Source: UBA961 sp014191195 (GTDB taxonomy: Bacteria > Bacteroidota > Ignavibacteria > Kapaibacteriales > UBA961). Taken from it: DNA of 64,000 nucleotides. The notes beneath the pieces were generated by a model that was not told where the DNA came from, made no database searches, and saw nothing but the letters and a program-made list of their open reading frames with translations. The stretch's first letter is position 1. Each line of letters starts with the position of its first letter. Positions 8,392 through 17,260 of the stretch are shown piece by piece. Both the position numbers and the translations under genes were made by a program. The stretch is from NCBI GenBank assembly GCA_964204605.1, contig OZ123195.1, positions 1,178,001-1,242,000 on the forward strand, written 5' to 3'.

Positions 8392-8419
8392 ATGAGAACT
8401 TAAATGAATGAGTTCTCAT
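8392..8419. other. Second hairpin in the same gap
   Basis: ATGAGAACT and AGTTCTCAT form a perfect 9-base-pair stem around a 10-base loop. With the palindrome at 8296 and the hairpin at 8327 it makes three inverted repeats within about 125 bases of non-coding DNA. Confidence 0.4.
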
Positions 8420-8519
8420 GGGCAAAAATACAATGCGAAGGTATGCAATGCAAGTATTAAAAATGTATACTCATTTATTTTATCGAACTTTCAGTTATTT
8501 AAACTTTTATGATTTGTTC

Positions 8520-8551
8520 TTTGGTAATAAGCAAAAAAAACATCATATTTG
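8520..8551 (+). promoter_or_regulatory. Bacteroidota-type promoter for tRNA-Pro
   Basis: TTTG at 8520-8523, a 20-base spacer, and CATATTTG at 8544-8551 match the TTTG / TAnnTTTG consensus of the Bacteroidota primary sigma factor with one mismatch in the -7 element. The expected start of transcription, about 7 bases further on, falls just before the tRNA at 8567. The spacing equals that of two other promoters in this window. Confidence 0.6.
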
Positions 8552-8566
8552 TCATTCGATTTGAGA

Positions 8567-8641
8567 CGGGGTGTAGCGCAGTCCGGTTAGCGCACCTGCT
8601 TTGGGAGCAGGGGGTCGTGAGTTCGAATCCCACCACCCCGA
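8567..8641 (+). tRNA. tRNA-Pro, anticodon TGG
   Basis: A full cloverleaf can be drawn. The acceptor stem is CGGGGTG (8567-8573) with CACCCCG (8634-8640), and the D arm contains AGTCCGGTTA. The anticodon stem CCTGC/GCAGG has loop TTTGGGA with anticodon TGG at 8602-8604. The T arm contains TTCGAAT and has one A-C mismatch in its stem. The discriminator is A at 8641 and CCA is not encoded. The 5' C of the acceptor stem is characteristic of proline tRNA. A promoter precedes it and a terminator follows directly. Confidence 0.96.
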
Positions 8642-8647
8642 CTCTTT

Positions 8648-8682
8648 AATCCGCTTGTGTTTATTCACAGGCGGATTTTTTT
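8648..8682 (+). terminator. Terminator of tRNA-Pro
   Basis: AATCCGCTTGTG and CACAGGCGGATT pair over 12 bases (one G-T pair) around a TTTATT loop and are followed by seven T residues. The T run reaches the stop codon of the convergent phosphoribosyltransferase gene at 8681. Confidence 0.9.
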
Positions 8683-9232
8683 ATGGTCTATGGGGAATAT
8701 GAATACTTTCTATATGTTGTGTACACATGACACAATCCTCTGGATTGAATATATGATCTTCTCGTTTCAAAACAGAAATTTGCCTTACATTTATTGGTGA
8801 TTTTTTGCTAGTTAGGTCTATTAATGAAGCCATGCCAATCAATCGTGCATCAACCCTTAAAATTTCTCTTATCATTGGTTTGTACAATGATATATCATCT
8901 GTAAGGATATCATCTATGAATACTACTCTATCGCCCGAATGCAATTCTAATGATTGATATAATAGATCTGATCCTGGCATAAGCCATAATAATCGTGCTT
9001 CTAATTGTCTGGCAATTTCCGCAGCAAAGGGTAATGCACCGATACGACAGGCAATGATAACTTGAGGGTCGATATCCCAAAAATGTTTGACGATTTCATA
9101 GGCAAGCTTTCGGCAAGTTGGAGGAAATTGAAAAGCTTTTGCAGGACTAAACAATATATCAGTATGCTTTCCATCTTGCCTTACAAAATGTCCATATTGT
9201 ATCGCACCAGTGAAAATCAATATATCTTGCAT
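8681..9232 (-). CDS. Phosphoribosyltransferase-family protein (orotate phosphoribosyltransferase-like)
   Basis: The product has 183 residues with the type I phosphoribosyltransferase fold. IACRIGALPFAAEIARQL is the strand-helix unit seen in PyrE-like proteins, and RVVFIDDILTDD is the PRPP-binding loop. The loop keeps the two acidic residues but ends in TDD rather than the usual TTGGT, so PRPP binding may be altered. The family transfers ribose-5-phosphate to a base such as orotate. Cys170 and Cys173 (CVMC) near the C-terminus are unusual and could bind metal. It is the last gene of a long leftward cluster, 9 bases after the DUF5686 gene. Calling it pyrE would go beyond the evidence. Confidence 0.75.
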   Translation of the reverse strand: MQDILIFTGAIQYGHFVRQDGKHTDILFSPAKAFQFPPTCRKLAYEIVKHFWDIDPQVIIACRIGALPFAAEIARQLEARLLWLMPGSDLLYQSLELHSGDRVVFIDDILTDDISLYKPMIREILRVDARLIGMASLIDLTSKKSPINVRQISVLKREDHIFNPEDCVMCTQHIESIHIPHRP

Positions 9233-9241
9233 TTCGTATTC

Positions 9242-11677
9242 CTAGAATGTTGAGCCCGAAATTGTAAATCGCAATTCTGGATTAGATCTTTGGCTAAATC
9301 TACCTGACACATCACATCTAAAAAAAAGAAATATTTTATTTAAAGCTATTCCTGCTTCATAATAATATCTATCATTTGTAGAAAATGTAGAAGGTAATTG
9401 TTTAATAACTAAAGCATTTTTAGAAAATTCTGTATATCCAATGCTACCTGTTAGTATAACTTCGATACCAAAAGAAGCAATACTAGGTATTCTAAGTACT
9501 CCTGGAATTACTTCTCCAAAATTGTGTTCAAGGGAAAGTGCCGCAAATCTATCTCCATAAAATTCCTTTACATTCATACCTCTAAATACACCATCACCTG
9601 CAGTAGAAGCAATAGAAGATTCTAAAGAAAAGAATTTTTGCGGTGGAATATCTCCCCAAGAATATCCTCCAGAAATTCTAGCATCTAATCGCCATAAAGG
9701 CAATGTTACAGTTCTTAGAAATGCTTGGAATGTACTTTGCGAATAACTTTTTACACTTATTCCAGGTAATGCATATTGTCCAGAGATTATAAAACCAGCT
9801 GATGATATCCTCCGTATAGGAGTAAGATTCATTCTGAATTCAGCTGATGCGATGGTATATTCTCCTGATAATACAGGTGGATTATCCCTAAAAGAAATTT
9901 CTGAAGGTGCAAATAATGCAAATTGAGTATTCACGTCTGCAGATGAATGATATTCTCTTTTTATACTAAATTTTATAGCTGATGGACGTATAAATTCTTC
10001 TCTTCTTAAGAATTTTAATTGTCCCCAACCATATTCAAATGATAATTCTGCACCTTGATTATAATAATAATCACCATAATCATTTTTAAACAAAAGAGAA
10101 AGACTTGTAATTCCTGATTGTCCTACTACATATGGATTATCGCGTCTAGATAATTTTCTATATCCATTACATTCTACTACATACTTTTTTGTTTCATTTA
10201 GATATTGCCTATAAAAAGCATCGGCGTATAGATAATTATCTGCTATGCCATATCCAAGTTTGATTCCAGATTCTGCATTATGACTATGTTGGAACTGCAA
10301 ACCTATTCCACCATATACTCCGTGAACCCTATTATATCTGAACATATCTTCAAAACCTGTAAATGGTCTTTGAGCTAATCTATTAAAGAATGCAGAAATA
10401 CCTCCAAACAATGAATTAAATGCACTTGTAGCAGTAGAATCTGGATCTTCTAAGGCTTGTTGAATTTGTATATATGCAGCAGTTTCTTCTGGCTTTAAAG
10501 GAAGAATAGCTTTTTCAATCCAAAAAATCGAATCAAATACATTTGCTTTATCATTAATTTCTACTCTTCTTTGATCAAATTTTTCAGGAGGGATTTCTGT
10601 ATTGATTTCATATTCATAAGCAACATTTTCTATTGAAATGTCTAGTCGAGGGGCAAAAAGAAAAAGGACTTCTGCATTTAAGCTACTGAAGATTCTTAAA
10701 CTAGAAGGCATTGCATAATGGCTATCTATCTCTATAAAAGTTTGCTGAACATGTAAAGTTGCATCAAAAGGTAATTTAACAGCTCTATTGGGCTTTAAAT
10801 CAACATATAATGGGATTAAAGCTTGTTTATCGATATTAATAGTTCCATTAAAAAGTCTTCTCTGCCCTGATTTAGGTTCAACGCGTATTTCTGCTATTTC
10901 TTTAGTATCATCTTGTAATGTTTTTACCAGTGTAAATTCATAATAATCAAGTGCATTGGGATGAAATGGAGTAACAATATCTTCATTAAAAAAAGATATC
11001 TTATCATCATAGACATTCAAATTTGTTCCAAATGCTACAAAATTTGCTTGCGCAGGAATATTAGCAGTTTGTCTTTTTTGAATTATTTCATTAAAATATT
11101 TGTCTGGCTTTTCAAAAAACCCTTTTGAATATGATTCCAGAATAGAGAATATACTTGTATCATTTCTACCACTATTTCTACCGGCAGTTACAGTATCTGC
11201 ACTCACTACAAATTTTGTATACAGCATATATGTGTAGTTTTTAAGCGAATCTGTCCATTGCATTTTTTTTTGCAAGACACTTCTCATCAACTTTACCCCT
11301 GGATCTTCAGCAGATACGAAGATTTCTGCAGACCTAAATGATGATCTTTGTAAAGCTACATTATTAATAATTGTATCTCTATCAATTGATAGATGTTTTT
11401 TTTCAGATGTATACCCAACCATACTATAGGTTATGTCATATTCCCCTTTTGGTACCCTAAGTAGATAAGTCCCTTCCTTTGATGTAACTGTAGCTTTATT
11501 AACCAATCCAATGAATCGAATTGTAACGAATTTTAATGGTTCTAATGTTTCTGAATCGCTTATTGTGCCTTTAAAAAGTACTGTTTTTTGAGAAAAAGCA
11601 GTATAGCTAGGTATACTCATTAATAGCCCTATAAAGAGTATCAATATACTACCATGACTGTAGAGTGTATACTTCAT
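9242..11677 (-). CDS. DUF5686 outer-membrane protein with a carboxypeptidase-regulatory-like N-terminal domain
   Basis: The product has 811 residues. After a signal peptide (cleavage near FSQ, residue 30), residues about 34-115 form a CarboxypepD_reg-like beta-sandwich (LFKGTISDSETLEPLKFVTI). The remainder matches DUF5686, a large predicted outer-membrane beta-barrel family of Bacteroidota. Alternating aromatic strands run through the second half and the protein ends in a strand closed by Phe (RFTISGSTF), as barrel proteins do. Its biochemical role is unknown; placement beside lipid A and LPS genes suggests work at the outer membrane. It lies between the pseudouridine synthase and phosphoribosyltransferase genes. 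Confidence 0.85.
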   Translation of the reverse strand: MKYTLYSHGSILILFIGLLMSIPSYTAFSQKTVLFKGTISDSETLEPLKFVTIRFIGLVNKATVTSKEGTYLLRVPKGEYDITYSMVGYTSEKKHLSIDRDTIINNVALQRSSFRSAEIFVSAEDPGVKLMRSVLQKKMQWTDSLKNYTYMLYTKFVVSADTVTAGRNSGRNDTSIFSILESYSKGFFEKPDKYFNEIIQKRQTANIPAQANFVAFGTNLNVYDDKISFFNEDIVTPFHPNALDYYEFTLVKTLQDDTKEIAEIRVEPKSGQRRLFNGTINIDKQALIPLYVDLKPNRAVKLPFDATLHVQQTFIEIDSHYAMPSSLRIFSSLNAEVLFLFAPRLDISIENVAYEYEINTEIPPEKFDQRRVEINDKANVFDSIFWIEKAILPLKPEETAAYIQIQQALEDPDSTATSAFNSLFGGISAFFNRLAQRPFTGFEDMFRYNRVHGVYGGIGLQFQHSHNAESGIKLGYGIADNYLYADAFYRQYLNETKKYVVECNGYRKLSRRDNPYVVGQSGITSLSLLFKNDYGDYYYNQGAELSFEYGWGQLKFLRREEFIRPSAIKFSIKREYHSSADVNTQFALFAPSEISFRDNPPVLSGEYTIASAEFRMNLTPIRRISSAGFIISGQYALPGISVKSYSQSTFQAFLRTVTLPLWRLDARISGGYSWGDIPPQKFFSLESSIASTAGDGVFRGMNVKEFYGDRFAALSLEHNFGEVIPGVLRIPSIASFGIEVILTGSIGYTEFSKNALVIKQLPSTFSTNDRYYYEAGIALNKIFLFFRCDVSGRFSQRSNPELRFTISGSTF

Positions 11678-11698
11678 GCTTTTCCAAAAGCAAATTGA

Positions 11699-12703
11699 TT
11701 AAAACACTAGATCTAGTCCGACAAGACTTCTTAAATCACGAACTTCTGTTTTGGTTAACTGACGATATTCCCCTCTTTTTAAACCACTTGTAGATAATGT
11801 TGCGAATCTTCGTCTATCTAAGCGCCTTACATCATAGCCTAAACTTTCAAAGATTCTTCTCACTTCTCTATTTCTCCCTTCTTTAATCATCATCGTAATT
11901 TTTGTATGATCTTTAATATCAACAATTACCTCGCAGGCTCCTGTTTTACCATCTTCAAGCTCTAATCCATGACTTATTTTTCTAGCATCTTTAAAGTCTA
12001 ATTCCCTATCTAATCCAACTTTATATTCTCTAGGTATTTCATAACTAGGATGGGTTAAACGGAATGCTAAATCTCCATCATTTGTTATGAGTAATGCACC
12101 GGTCGTATTTCGATCTAATCTACCAACAGGAAATATTCTGTACTTACTTCTTACAATATCTAATACTGTTTCTCTGCCTAATTCATCAGAGGAAGTTGTT
12201 ATGATATCTTTTGGCTTATTTAATAGAAAATATGTTAAAAATTTTCTATCTGTAATTGGCTCACCATTTACTGTCACAAAATCTTCTAAAAATATACGTG
12301 TAGATAAATCTGTAACGATATGTCCATTTACTTTTACTAATCCACCAGTAATATATTCTTCTACACTTCTGCGTGCTCCAATCCCAGCATCTGCAAGATA
12401 TTTATTAATACGCACTCCTTCTTTGGATGCGCTTGCAGAACGTCCTCTTGAACTTGTTGAAGTAGATGAAGTTTTCTTTTTAAAACTTGCATTCTTTGTA
12501 TGAAAAGACCGATCAGATGCCTTCCTTTTAGGAGCTTCAGTAGAGTCTGTTGCACGAGATTTTGCAACAGTTGTCCTTGTTTTCTTTATTGTAGCAAGTT
12601 CTATATCAGTTTGTTTTCTTGCTCCTGGACCTGGACTTCTTTTTGGCTTACGTGATTTAGTATTCTTAGTGGTTGGTCTTGCGTTTTTCATATATATGCT
12701 CAT
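11699..12703 (-). CDS. rluB: rRNA pseudouridine synthase (RluB/RsuA family) with a long basic N-terminal tail
   Basis: The product has 334 residues. The first 95 are rich in Lys, Arg, Ser and Thr and predicted disordered. An S4 RNA-binding domain follows (GVRINKYLADAGIGARRS, about 96-140), then the synthase domain. The catalytic Asp197 lies in PVGRLDRNTTGALLITNDG. The family converts uridines in rRNA to pseudouridine; RluB modifies 23S rRNA near position 2605, but RsuA/RluE/RluF relatives cannot be excluded by eye. An in-frame ATG four codons downstream (12691) is an alternative start. The gene is 22 bases downstream of the heptosyltransferase gene, in the same leftward cluster. Confidence 0.88.
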   Translation of the reverse strand: MSIYMKNARPTTKNTKSRKPKRSPGPGARKQTDIELATIKKTRTTVAKSRATDSTEAPKRKASDRSFHTKNASFKKKTSSTSTSSRGRSASASKEGVRINKYLADAGIGARRSVEEYITGGLVKVNGHIVTDLSTRIFLEDFVTVNGEPITDRKFLTYFLLNKPKDIITTSSDELGRETVLDIVRSKYRIFPVGRLDRNTTGALLITNDGDLAFRLTHPSYEIPREYKVGLDRELDFKDARKISHGLELEDGKTGACEVIVDIKDHTKITMMIKEGRNREVRRIFESLGYDVRRLDRRRFATLSTSGLKRGEYRQLTKTEVRDLRSLVGLDLVF

Positions 12704-12725
12704 TTCTGAATATCTTTATGCAAAA

Positions 12726-13760
12726 CTACGGATTTCTAGGGTGGCTTTGGGTATGTGATAATATTTCAAGTACATTTACAAGTACTTCTTGAGGTTCTAT
12801 TGTTTCCATGCATGCATGATGTTGCAATGGACATTCTTTTTGGCCATGAATAGAACATGGTCTACAGGGTATATCTATTTGTATAATTAATGATTTTTTT
12901 GCCAATGGCCCAAAACCAAATGCAGGATGAGTAGGCCCAAATAATGCTATTGTAGGACAATTTGCTAAAGATGCCAAATGAACAGGTGCACTATCATTAG
13001 AAATCAAGACATTTGATTTTGCTAATAATGAAACTGTTTGAGTTAATGTTAATGAACCGGCTAGATTGTGAATTCTCATATGTTTAAATGGAATAGAACG
13101 CTGGCATAGATCTTTATCCTGCTCAGATCCTATCAATACAATTGAATATTCTGTTTGTTCAATAAGTAAAGTAATTAAAGAGCGTATATGGGTCTCAGGC
13201 CATCTTTTGGTATTCCATGCACTTCCTGGTGCAATAACAATTATTCCATATTCAGAATCAGTATCCAATAAAGAACTTTGTTCTATATTAATAATAGGAG
13301 TTGTCTTTTGTAAGCTCTCATCTTTGATATATGATTGAATGAGATCCTGATTTCTTTCAATTTCATGACAATTTCTTCTGTACTGCACAGATTGAGAATA
13401 AAGGAATGAACCAGGAGAAATTGTAAAACCTACTCTGTGTGCACAATGTGTTAACACAGATAATAATGCTGTTCTAAAAGACCTATGCAAGCAAAATATT
13501 GCTTCAGGTGTATACATTGACAATTGTTTTGCTATTTGCAATATCCCCCTGATTCCTTTATGCTGTCCCCTTTTATCATATATTAACACATGGTCTATGT
13601 GTTGTGCATGTACCACTAAATCTTCTGCTATGGGAATAGTAACATACACAATTGTACAAGATGGAATTGATTCCTTTAACAAAGAAGCTGAATACAATCC
13701 TAATGCAATATCTCCAATAAAGCCAGTTTGAATTAAAACAAAAACAGGATTAGGCCTCAT
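12726..13760 (-). CDS. Family 9 glycosyltransferase (ADP-heptose:LPS heptosyltransferase-like)
   Basis: With the start at 13760 the product has 344 residues. It shows the two Rossmann-like halves of GT-B family 9: the N-terminal VFVLIQTGFIGDIALGL and the C-terminal ISNDSAPVHLASLANCP with LFGPTHPAFGFGP that bind the ADP-sugar. Such enzymes add heptose to the LPS inner core at the cytoplasmic face of the inner membrane. An upstream in-frame ATG at 13814 would overlap the acyltransferase gene by 65 bases. The ATG at 13760 has a GGTGGA ribosome site and overlaps by only 11 bases, so I chose it. Coupling to the acyltransferase supports a joint role in LPS assembly. Confidence 0.87.
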   Translation of the reverse strand: MRPNPVFVLIQTGFIGDIALGLYSASLLKESIPSCTIVYVTIPIAEDLVVHAQHIDHVLIYDKRGQHKGIRGILQIAKQLSMYTPEAIFCLHRSFRTALLSVLTHCAHRVGFTISPGSFLYSQSVQYRRNCHEIERNQDLIQSYIKDESLQKTTPIINIEQSSLLDTDSEYGIIVIAPGSAWNTKRWPETHIRSLITLLIEQTEYSIVLIGSEQDKDLCQRSIPFKHMRIHNLAGSLTLTQTVSLLAKSNVLISNDSAPVHLASLANCPTIALFGPTHPAFGFGPLAKKSLIIQIDIPCRPCSIHGQKECPLQHHACMETIEPQEVLVNVLEILSHTQSHPRNP

Positions 13761-14625
13761 ATTTCCACCTATTATGTTGCCATGTCCACTGTTCAGGGGC
13801 TTGTTCAATTGCATGCTCTAATTCTATTAGATGTCTTTGTGTTAATTGAAATACATTTTCTTTACTAAAAGACAAATCATCAGACTTAATTTCTTTCATA
13901 GTTACTGTATAATGTCCATGTTTATCTCGATGCGGAATACAAAACACTAAAGGTGCATTATAACGTAAGCTTAGGGATGCAGGTGCCTCAAATACAGCAG
14001 CTTTTCTTCCAAAAAAAGGCAAGAAAACATCATTTTTTGGGTCTGCAGCTTGATCTACTAATAAGGCTATTGGTTTGTTTTCTTTTAAGCTATTAATTAA
14101 AGGTTTTGCAGCTTTTTCCATAGAGACGGTTATATTTCCAGCACGCTGTCTTAATGAAGTTATAGCTTTATGGATAAGCGGATTTCTTTGTTCTTTAGCA
14201 ACTAATAAGACTGATTGTTCCATTACTAATCCGGCTGCATAAGCAAGTAGCTCCCAATTACCAATATGTGCTGAAATTAATATGATGCCTTTACCTTTTT
14301 GTAATAAAGTATGGACAATCTCAATATGAGGAAATGACATCATAGACTTTATTTTAGTATCACTTAAAAAAGGCATTGCACTTATTTCTAATAACACAAT
14401 GCCAAGATTTTGATATGATAATGATGTAAGACAACTATATTCTTGATTATCTTTATGTGGAAATGCATGTTTTATATTGTCAAAAGTAATGCTCTCTCTT
14501 TTTTTACTCAATTTTCTAAGAATAAATCCAATAATAGAACCTATCTTATTTCTGAGAGAACAAGATAAAATTGCACTAAGAATGCCTATGGATCTAAAAA
14601 GAAAAAGTATGAAAATATTTTTCAT
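13750..14625 (-). CDS. Lipid A biosynthesis acyltransferase (LpxL/HtrB family)
   Basis: The product has 291 residues with an N-terminal membrane segment. The catalytic HxxxxD/E motif of the family appears as HIGNWE (His120, Glu125). Downstream are a positively charged block and PIALLVDQAADPKND, resembling the LpxL family's second conserved region. These enzymes add a secondary acyl chain to lipid A precursors at the inner membrane. The start codon abuts the stop of the GWxTD gene (14626) and the stop overlaps the heptosyltransferase start. The three genes are therefore translationally linked. Confidence 0.9.
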   Translation of the reverse strand: MKNIFILFLFRSIGILSAILSCSLRNKIGSIIGFILRKLSKKRESITFDNIKHAFPHKDNQEYSCLTSLSYQNLGIVLLEISAMPFLSDTKIKSMMSFPHIEIVHTLLQKGKGIILISAHIGNWELLAYAAGLVMEQSVLLVAKEQRNPLIHKAITSLRQRAGNITVSMEKAAKPLINSLKENKPIALLVDQAADPKNDVFLPFFGRKAAVFEAPASLSLRYNAPLVFCIPHRDKHGHYTVTMKEIKSDDLSFSKENVFQLTQRHLIELEHAIEQAPEQWTWQHNRWKYEA

Positions 14626-16047
14626 TTATCTTGGAACACCTGTATTAGTTCCGGCTGCATTATTTGAATCTGTATTAGCAAATTCATTATACCAATTTTC
14701 ATTTCTTAGTTCACCAATTGCTGTTGAATGAACTAGAATATGATTATTTATATCTTTCATATCAACAAAATTAAATGTTGCACCACCTTGAATTTCAGAA
14801 TAAAACCATATTTCATATGGCCTAGATGAATTCCCCATATATTTTCTATCTACTTGGGTAGGTTTACCATATTTTCTCATTACTCTACCTCTTTCAGATT
14901 TCCATCCTTCTGAGTATTGCGGGCATGAAAAAAAGGACTGAGCATATTCTACGCTTTTTCTAAATTCTTCTAAACGTTCATTGATTGGTGTATCAGTATT
15001 TGGATCTCTTTCTTTCCAAAATCTATACATAAATTTTTGTTGAGCATTTAGAAGAGTTAAGGATTCGAACAAAGCTATTTCTGAAGAGTTTGCAAGACAT
15101 TTTGCTCTTTCGTATTCCTCGATAATTCTATATTCACTATAAGTAGAAAACTCACTTTGTTGAAACAATTCATCTTCAGAAAAAGTAGCTGCTATTTCTG
15201 GAGGCATTTCTGGATTAATTACATAAAATCTCTTTTCTACAGTTGCAGAATCTTTTTGTTTTCGAGATGATACTTTCATATTAAGATAATATACACCGCT
15301 TGCTAAACCATCTAATGGAATGATAACTTGTTCTGTTTGTGAAACTGCTATTGTAAGCCTCATTAATGGTATTGTCACTAATTCTCTTCTTGCTGCATCT
15401 AGAATTTGATAGTAAATATCAAGAGAATCTTGTAATGAGCAATGATAAATCTCGGAGTATACTTGCAGGCTTGGATTTAAGCCAATAATTTCGAGAGTAG
15501 GAATAGGGATAATTGCTAAACCATTTCTAGAAAATTGAGATGACCATTTTGAAGGAGCATCATTTTGAATTGGATCTATTGCAATTGCAAACAATGGATC
15601 GGATATCTGAATGTTTTGAGAATTATACGAAGTAACCCTAATGGTATTTGAAGAAGTATAAATTCTATTTGTATCGTTCAAATCTTTTGCAGAAAGGGTA
15701 AATGTATAATTACCAGGATATAAAAATACTGATGTACTACCAATCATATTCTTTTCATGAAGAACTATGGGTTTTTGAGAAATATTATCTACAATCCATT
15801 CTTTAGTAATCTGTTTATTTGTGCGTATATCTATACATTTCGCATTGAATAATATTGAAGCTGAATAACCCTCAACTTTTGTTATATATCTCATTGCTGT
15901 ATCAGCAAATGAATAGTGAATTTTACATTCAGTTAAAGAGTCTGTAGAGGCATATTGGACAATATCGATTGACATATCTATATCGTTTGCCAAGAAATAA
16001 CTATAGCTTGTAATGAAGTACAGACTTGTAAAAAATAGATATTTCAA
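14626..16047 (-). CDS. Secreted GWxTD-domain protein, probable TTG start
   Basis: The product has 473 residues with the chosen TTG start at 16047. The start is preceded five bases upstream by a strong TAGGAG ribosome site and gives a clean signal peptide (KYLFFTSLYFITSYSYFLAN). An ATG-started frame is open to 16113 but would begin inside the terminator hairpin at 16062-16093, so I reject it. The C-terminal 120 residues match the GWxTD domain: MYRFWKERDPNTDTPINE, then EGWKSERGRVMRKYGKPTQV and YEIWFY. GWKSE replaces the eponymous GWxTD. The middle is a series of beta-sandwich segments. The family is secreted and of unknown function, common in Chlorobi- and Ignavibacteria-type genomes. Confidence 0.82.
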   Translation of the reverse strand: MKYLFFTSLYFITSYSYFLANDIDMSIDIVQYASTDSLTECKIHYSFADTAMRYITKVEGYSASILFNAKCIDIRTNKQITKEWIVDNISQKPIVLHEKNMIGSTSVFLYPGNYTFTLSAKDLNDTNRIYTSSNTIRVTSYNSQNIQISDPLFAIAIDPIQNDAPSKWSSQFSRNGLAIIPIPTLEIIGLNPSLQVYSEIYHCSLQDSLDIYYQILDAARRELVTIPLMRLTIAVSQTEQVIIPLDGLASGVYYLNMKVSSRKQKDSATVEKRFYVINPEMPPEIAATFSEDELFQQSEFSTYSEYRIIEEYERAKCLANSSEIALFESLTLLNAQQKFMYRFWKERDPNTDTPINERLEEFRKSVEYAQSFFSCPQYSEGWKSERGRVMRKYGKPTQVDRKYMGNSSRPYEIWFYSEIQGGATFNFVDMKDINNHILVHSTAIGELRNENWYNEFANTDSNNAAGTNTGVPR

Positions 16048-16061
16048 AACTGCTCCTACAT

Positions 16062-16093
16062 AAAAAAATGCCGTCGAGAAAACCCAACGGCAT
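16062..16093 (-). terminator. Terminator between the PorV-like and GWxTD genes
   Basis: On the minus strand ATGCCG and CGGCAT close a 6-base-pair GC-rich stem around a 14-base loop, followed by seven T residues. It separates the receptor/1402-residue/PorV operon from the GWxTD/LPS operon and helps fix the GWxTD start. Partial read-through is possible because only about 45 bases separate the PorV stop from the hairpin. Confidence 0.85.
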
Positions 16094-16138
16094 AAATATA
16101 CAAAATTCATCATGGCCTAAAGAGACAATTCAAATGAA

Positions 16139-17206
16139 TTAATCCATTTTTATGCCAACGCTGATACGATGAACTAATCCAATATTAGTAGCTGGATTTG
16201 CGGAATAGTCGATTTGACCATCAAAACCACCGCCAACATATTTGATTCCTAAGCCACCTGCGAAATTGAATGAGTCATGCCCATATCTATAGCCAGCACG
16301 CAAAGCAAGTAAATTCTTCCATGTGTATTCTGCACCAAATGATAACATTTCTGGAGTATCAGACAATGTTTCAAATTGTAATGCACCTACAATACGGTGT
16401 TCAGCATCGGCATCTAATTTATCTACACCATCTATAAATGCTGTAATATCAGTAGATAATCCAGCACGGAAAATCAATGGTAAATTAAATGGATTTGTTA
16501 ATAATTGTTGCTCCAAAGGACTTGAAGACAATTCACTAACTATTTTACCTTGTCTAGTTAGATCAGCTCCAGTATAATTTTGCTGTCCACCTAAATTAGA
16601 AATTGAAAAAGATAGACGAGTATCTTTATAATCTGTTTTGTACAAAGTACCTATATCAAAAGCCATTCCACTGGAAGCTAAGGATGCAAATGAATTTTGG
16701 ATATACTTTAATGATGCTCCAAATGCGAATTCATTTGTAATATAGCCTCCGAATGTAGCTCCGAATGCAAAATCCGATATTGAATATGATGCACCGGTTC
16801 CATTTGATTTTTCTAGGGTTGTAATTGGAATATTTCCACTAGAAAAAGATGTAAGACTTACACCTAGTCGGTATGAGTCACCTAATGGTAAAACCAATCC
16901 TGCAAAATTATGTGAAAAGCCTGCAAACCATTGAGTATATGATATATTAGCAGCAATACCGCTTATATCAGAAATACCTGCTGGATTCCAGTACATTGCT
17001 GTTACATCATTTGCCAAAGAGCCATAAGCTCCTGCTAATGCTGAAGCACGAGCACCAACACCAATTTTTAGGAATTGTGCACCAGCAGCACCAACTTTGC
17101 GAAAATCACCACCTGATGAACCTGAAACATTGTCTTCTGCTATCATCATAATTGGCAAAGAACATGTGAACAAAGCAAGTGCTAAAATTTGTCTAATTAT
17201 TTTCAT
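16139..17206 (-). CDS. PorV/PorQ-family outer-membrane protein
   Basis: The product has 355 residues from the ATG at 17206, which has a strong AGGAG site 7 bases upstream. The frame is open further up to 17275, but that start has no signal peptide at its N-terminus. After the signal peptide comes the family signature GAQFLKIGVGARASALAGAY followed by NDVTAMYWNPAGIS. The rest alternates in strands of a 14-strand FadL-like barrel, ending in HRISVGIKMD. PorV is the T9SS shuttle that delivers cargo to the attachment complex, and PorQ and other paralogues exist. Location directly behind the 1402-residue secreted protein suggests this copy serves that cargo. Confidence 0.88.
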   Translation of the reverse strand: MKIIRQILALALFTCSLPIMMIAEDNVSGSSGGDFRKVGAAGAQFLKIGVGARASALAGAYGSLANDVTAMYWNPAGISDISGIAANISYTQWFAGFSHNFAGLVLPLGDSYRLGVSLTSFSSGNIPITTLEKSNGTGASYSISDFAFGATFGGYITNEFAFGASLKYIQNSFASLASSGMAFDIGTLYKTDYKDTRLSFSISNLGGQQNYTGADLTRQGKIVSELSSSPLEQQLLTNPFNLPLIFRAGLSTDITAFIDGVDKLDADAEHRIVGALQFETLSDTPEMLSFGAEYTWKNLLALRAGYRYGHDSFNFAGGLGIKYVGGGFDGQIDYSANPATNIGLVHRISVGIKMD

Positions 17207-17260
17207 GGATATTCTCCTTTTAAAATCTTCGTTATTGGATTGATTGATTGTTGTTCCCTT

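Noticed and set aside
13761..13814. Longer start for the heptosyltransferase
   Set aside because: A 65-base overlap with the acyltransferase gene, and the ATG at 13760 has a ribosome site and the expected GT9 N-terminus.
16048..16113. ATG-started extension of the GWxTD frame
   Set aside because: It begins in a terminator hairpin; the TTG at 16047 has a better ribosome site and leader.
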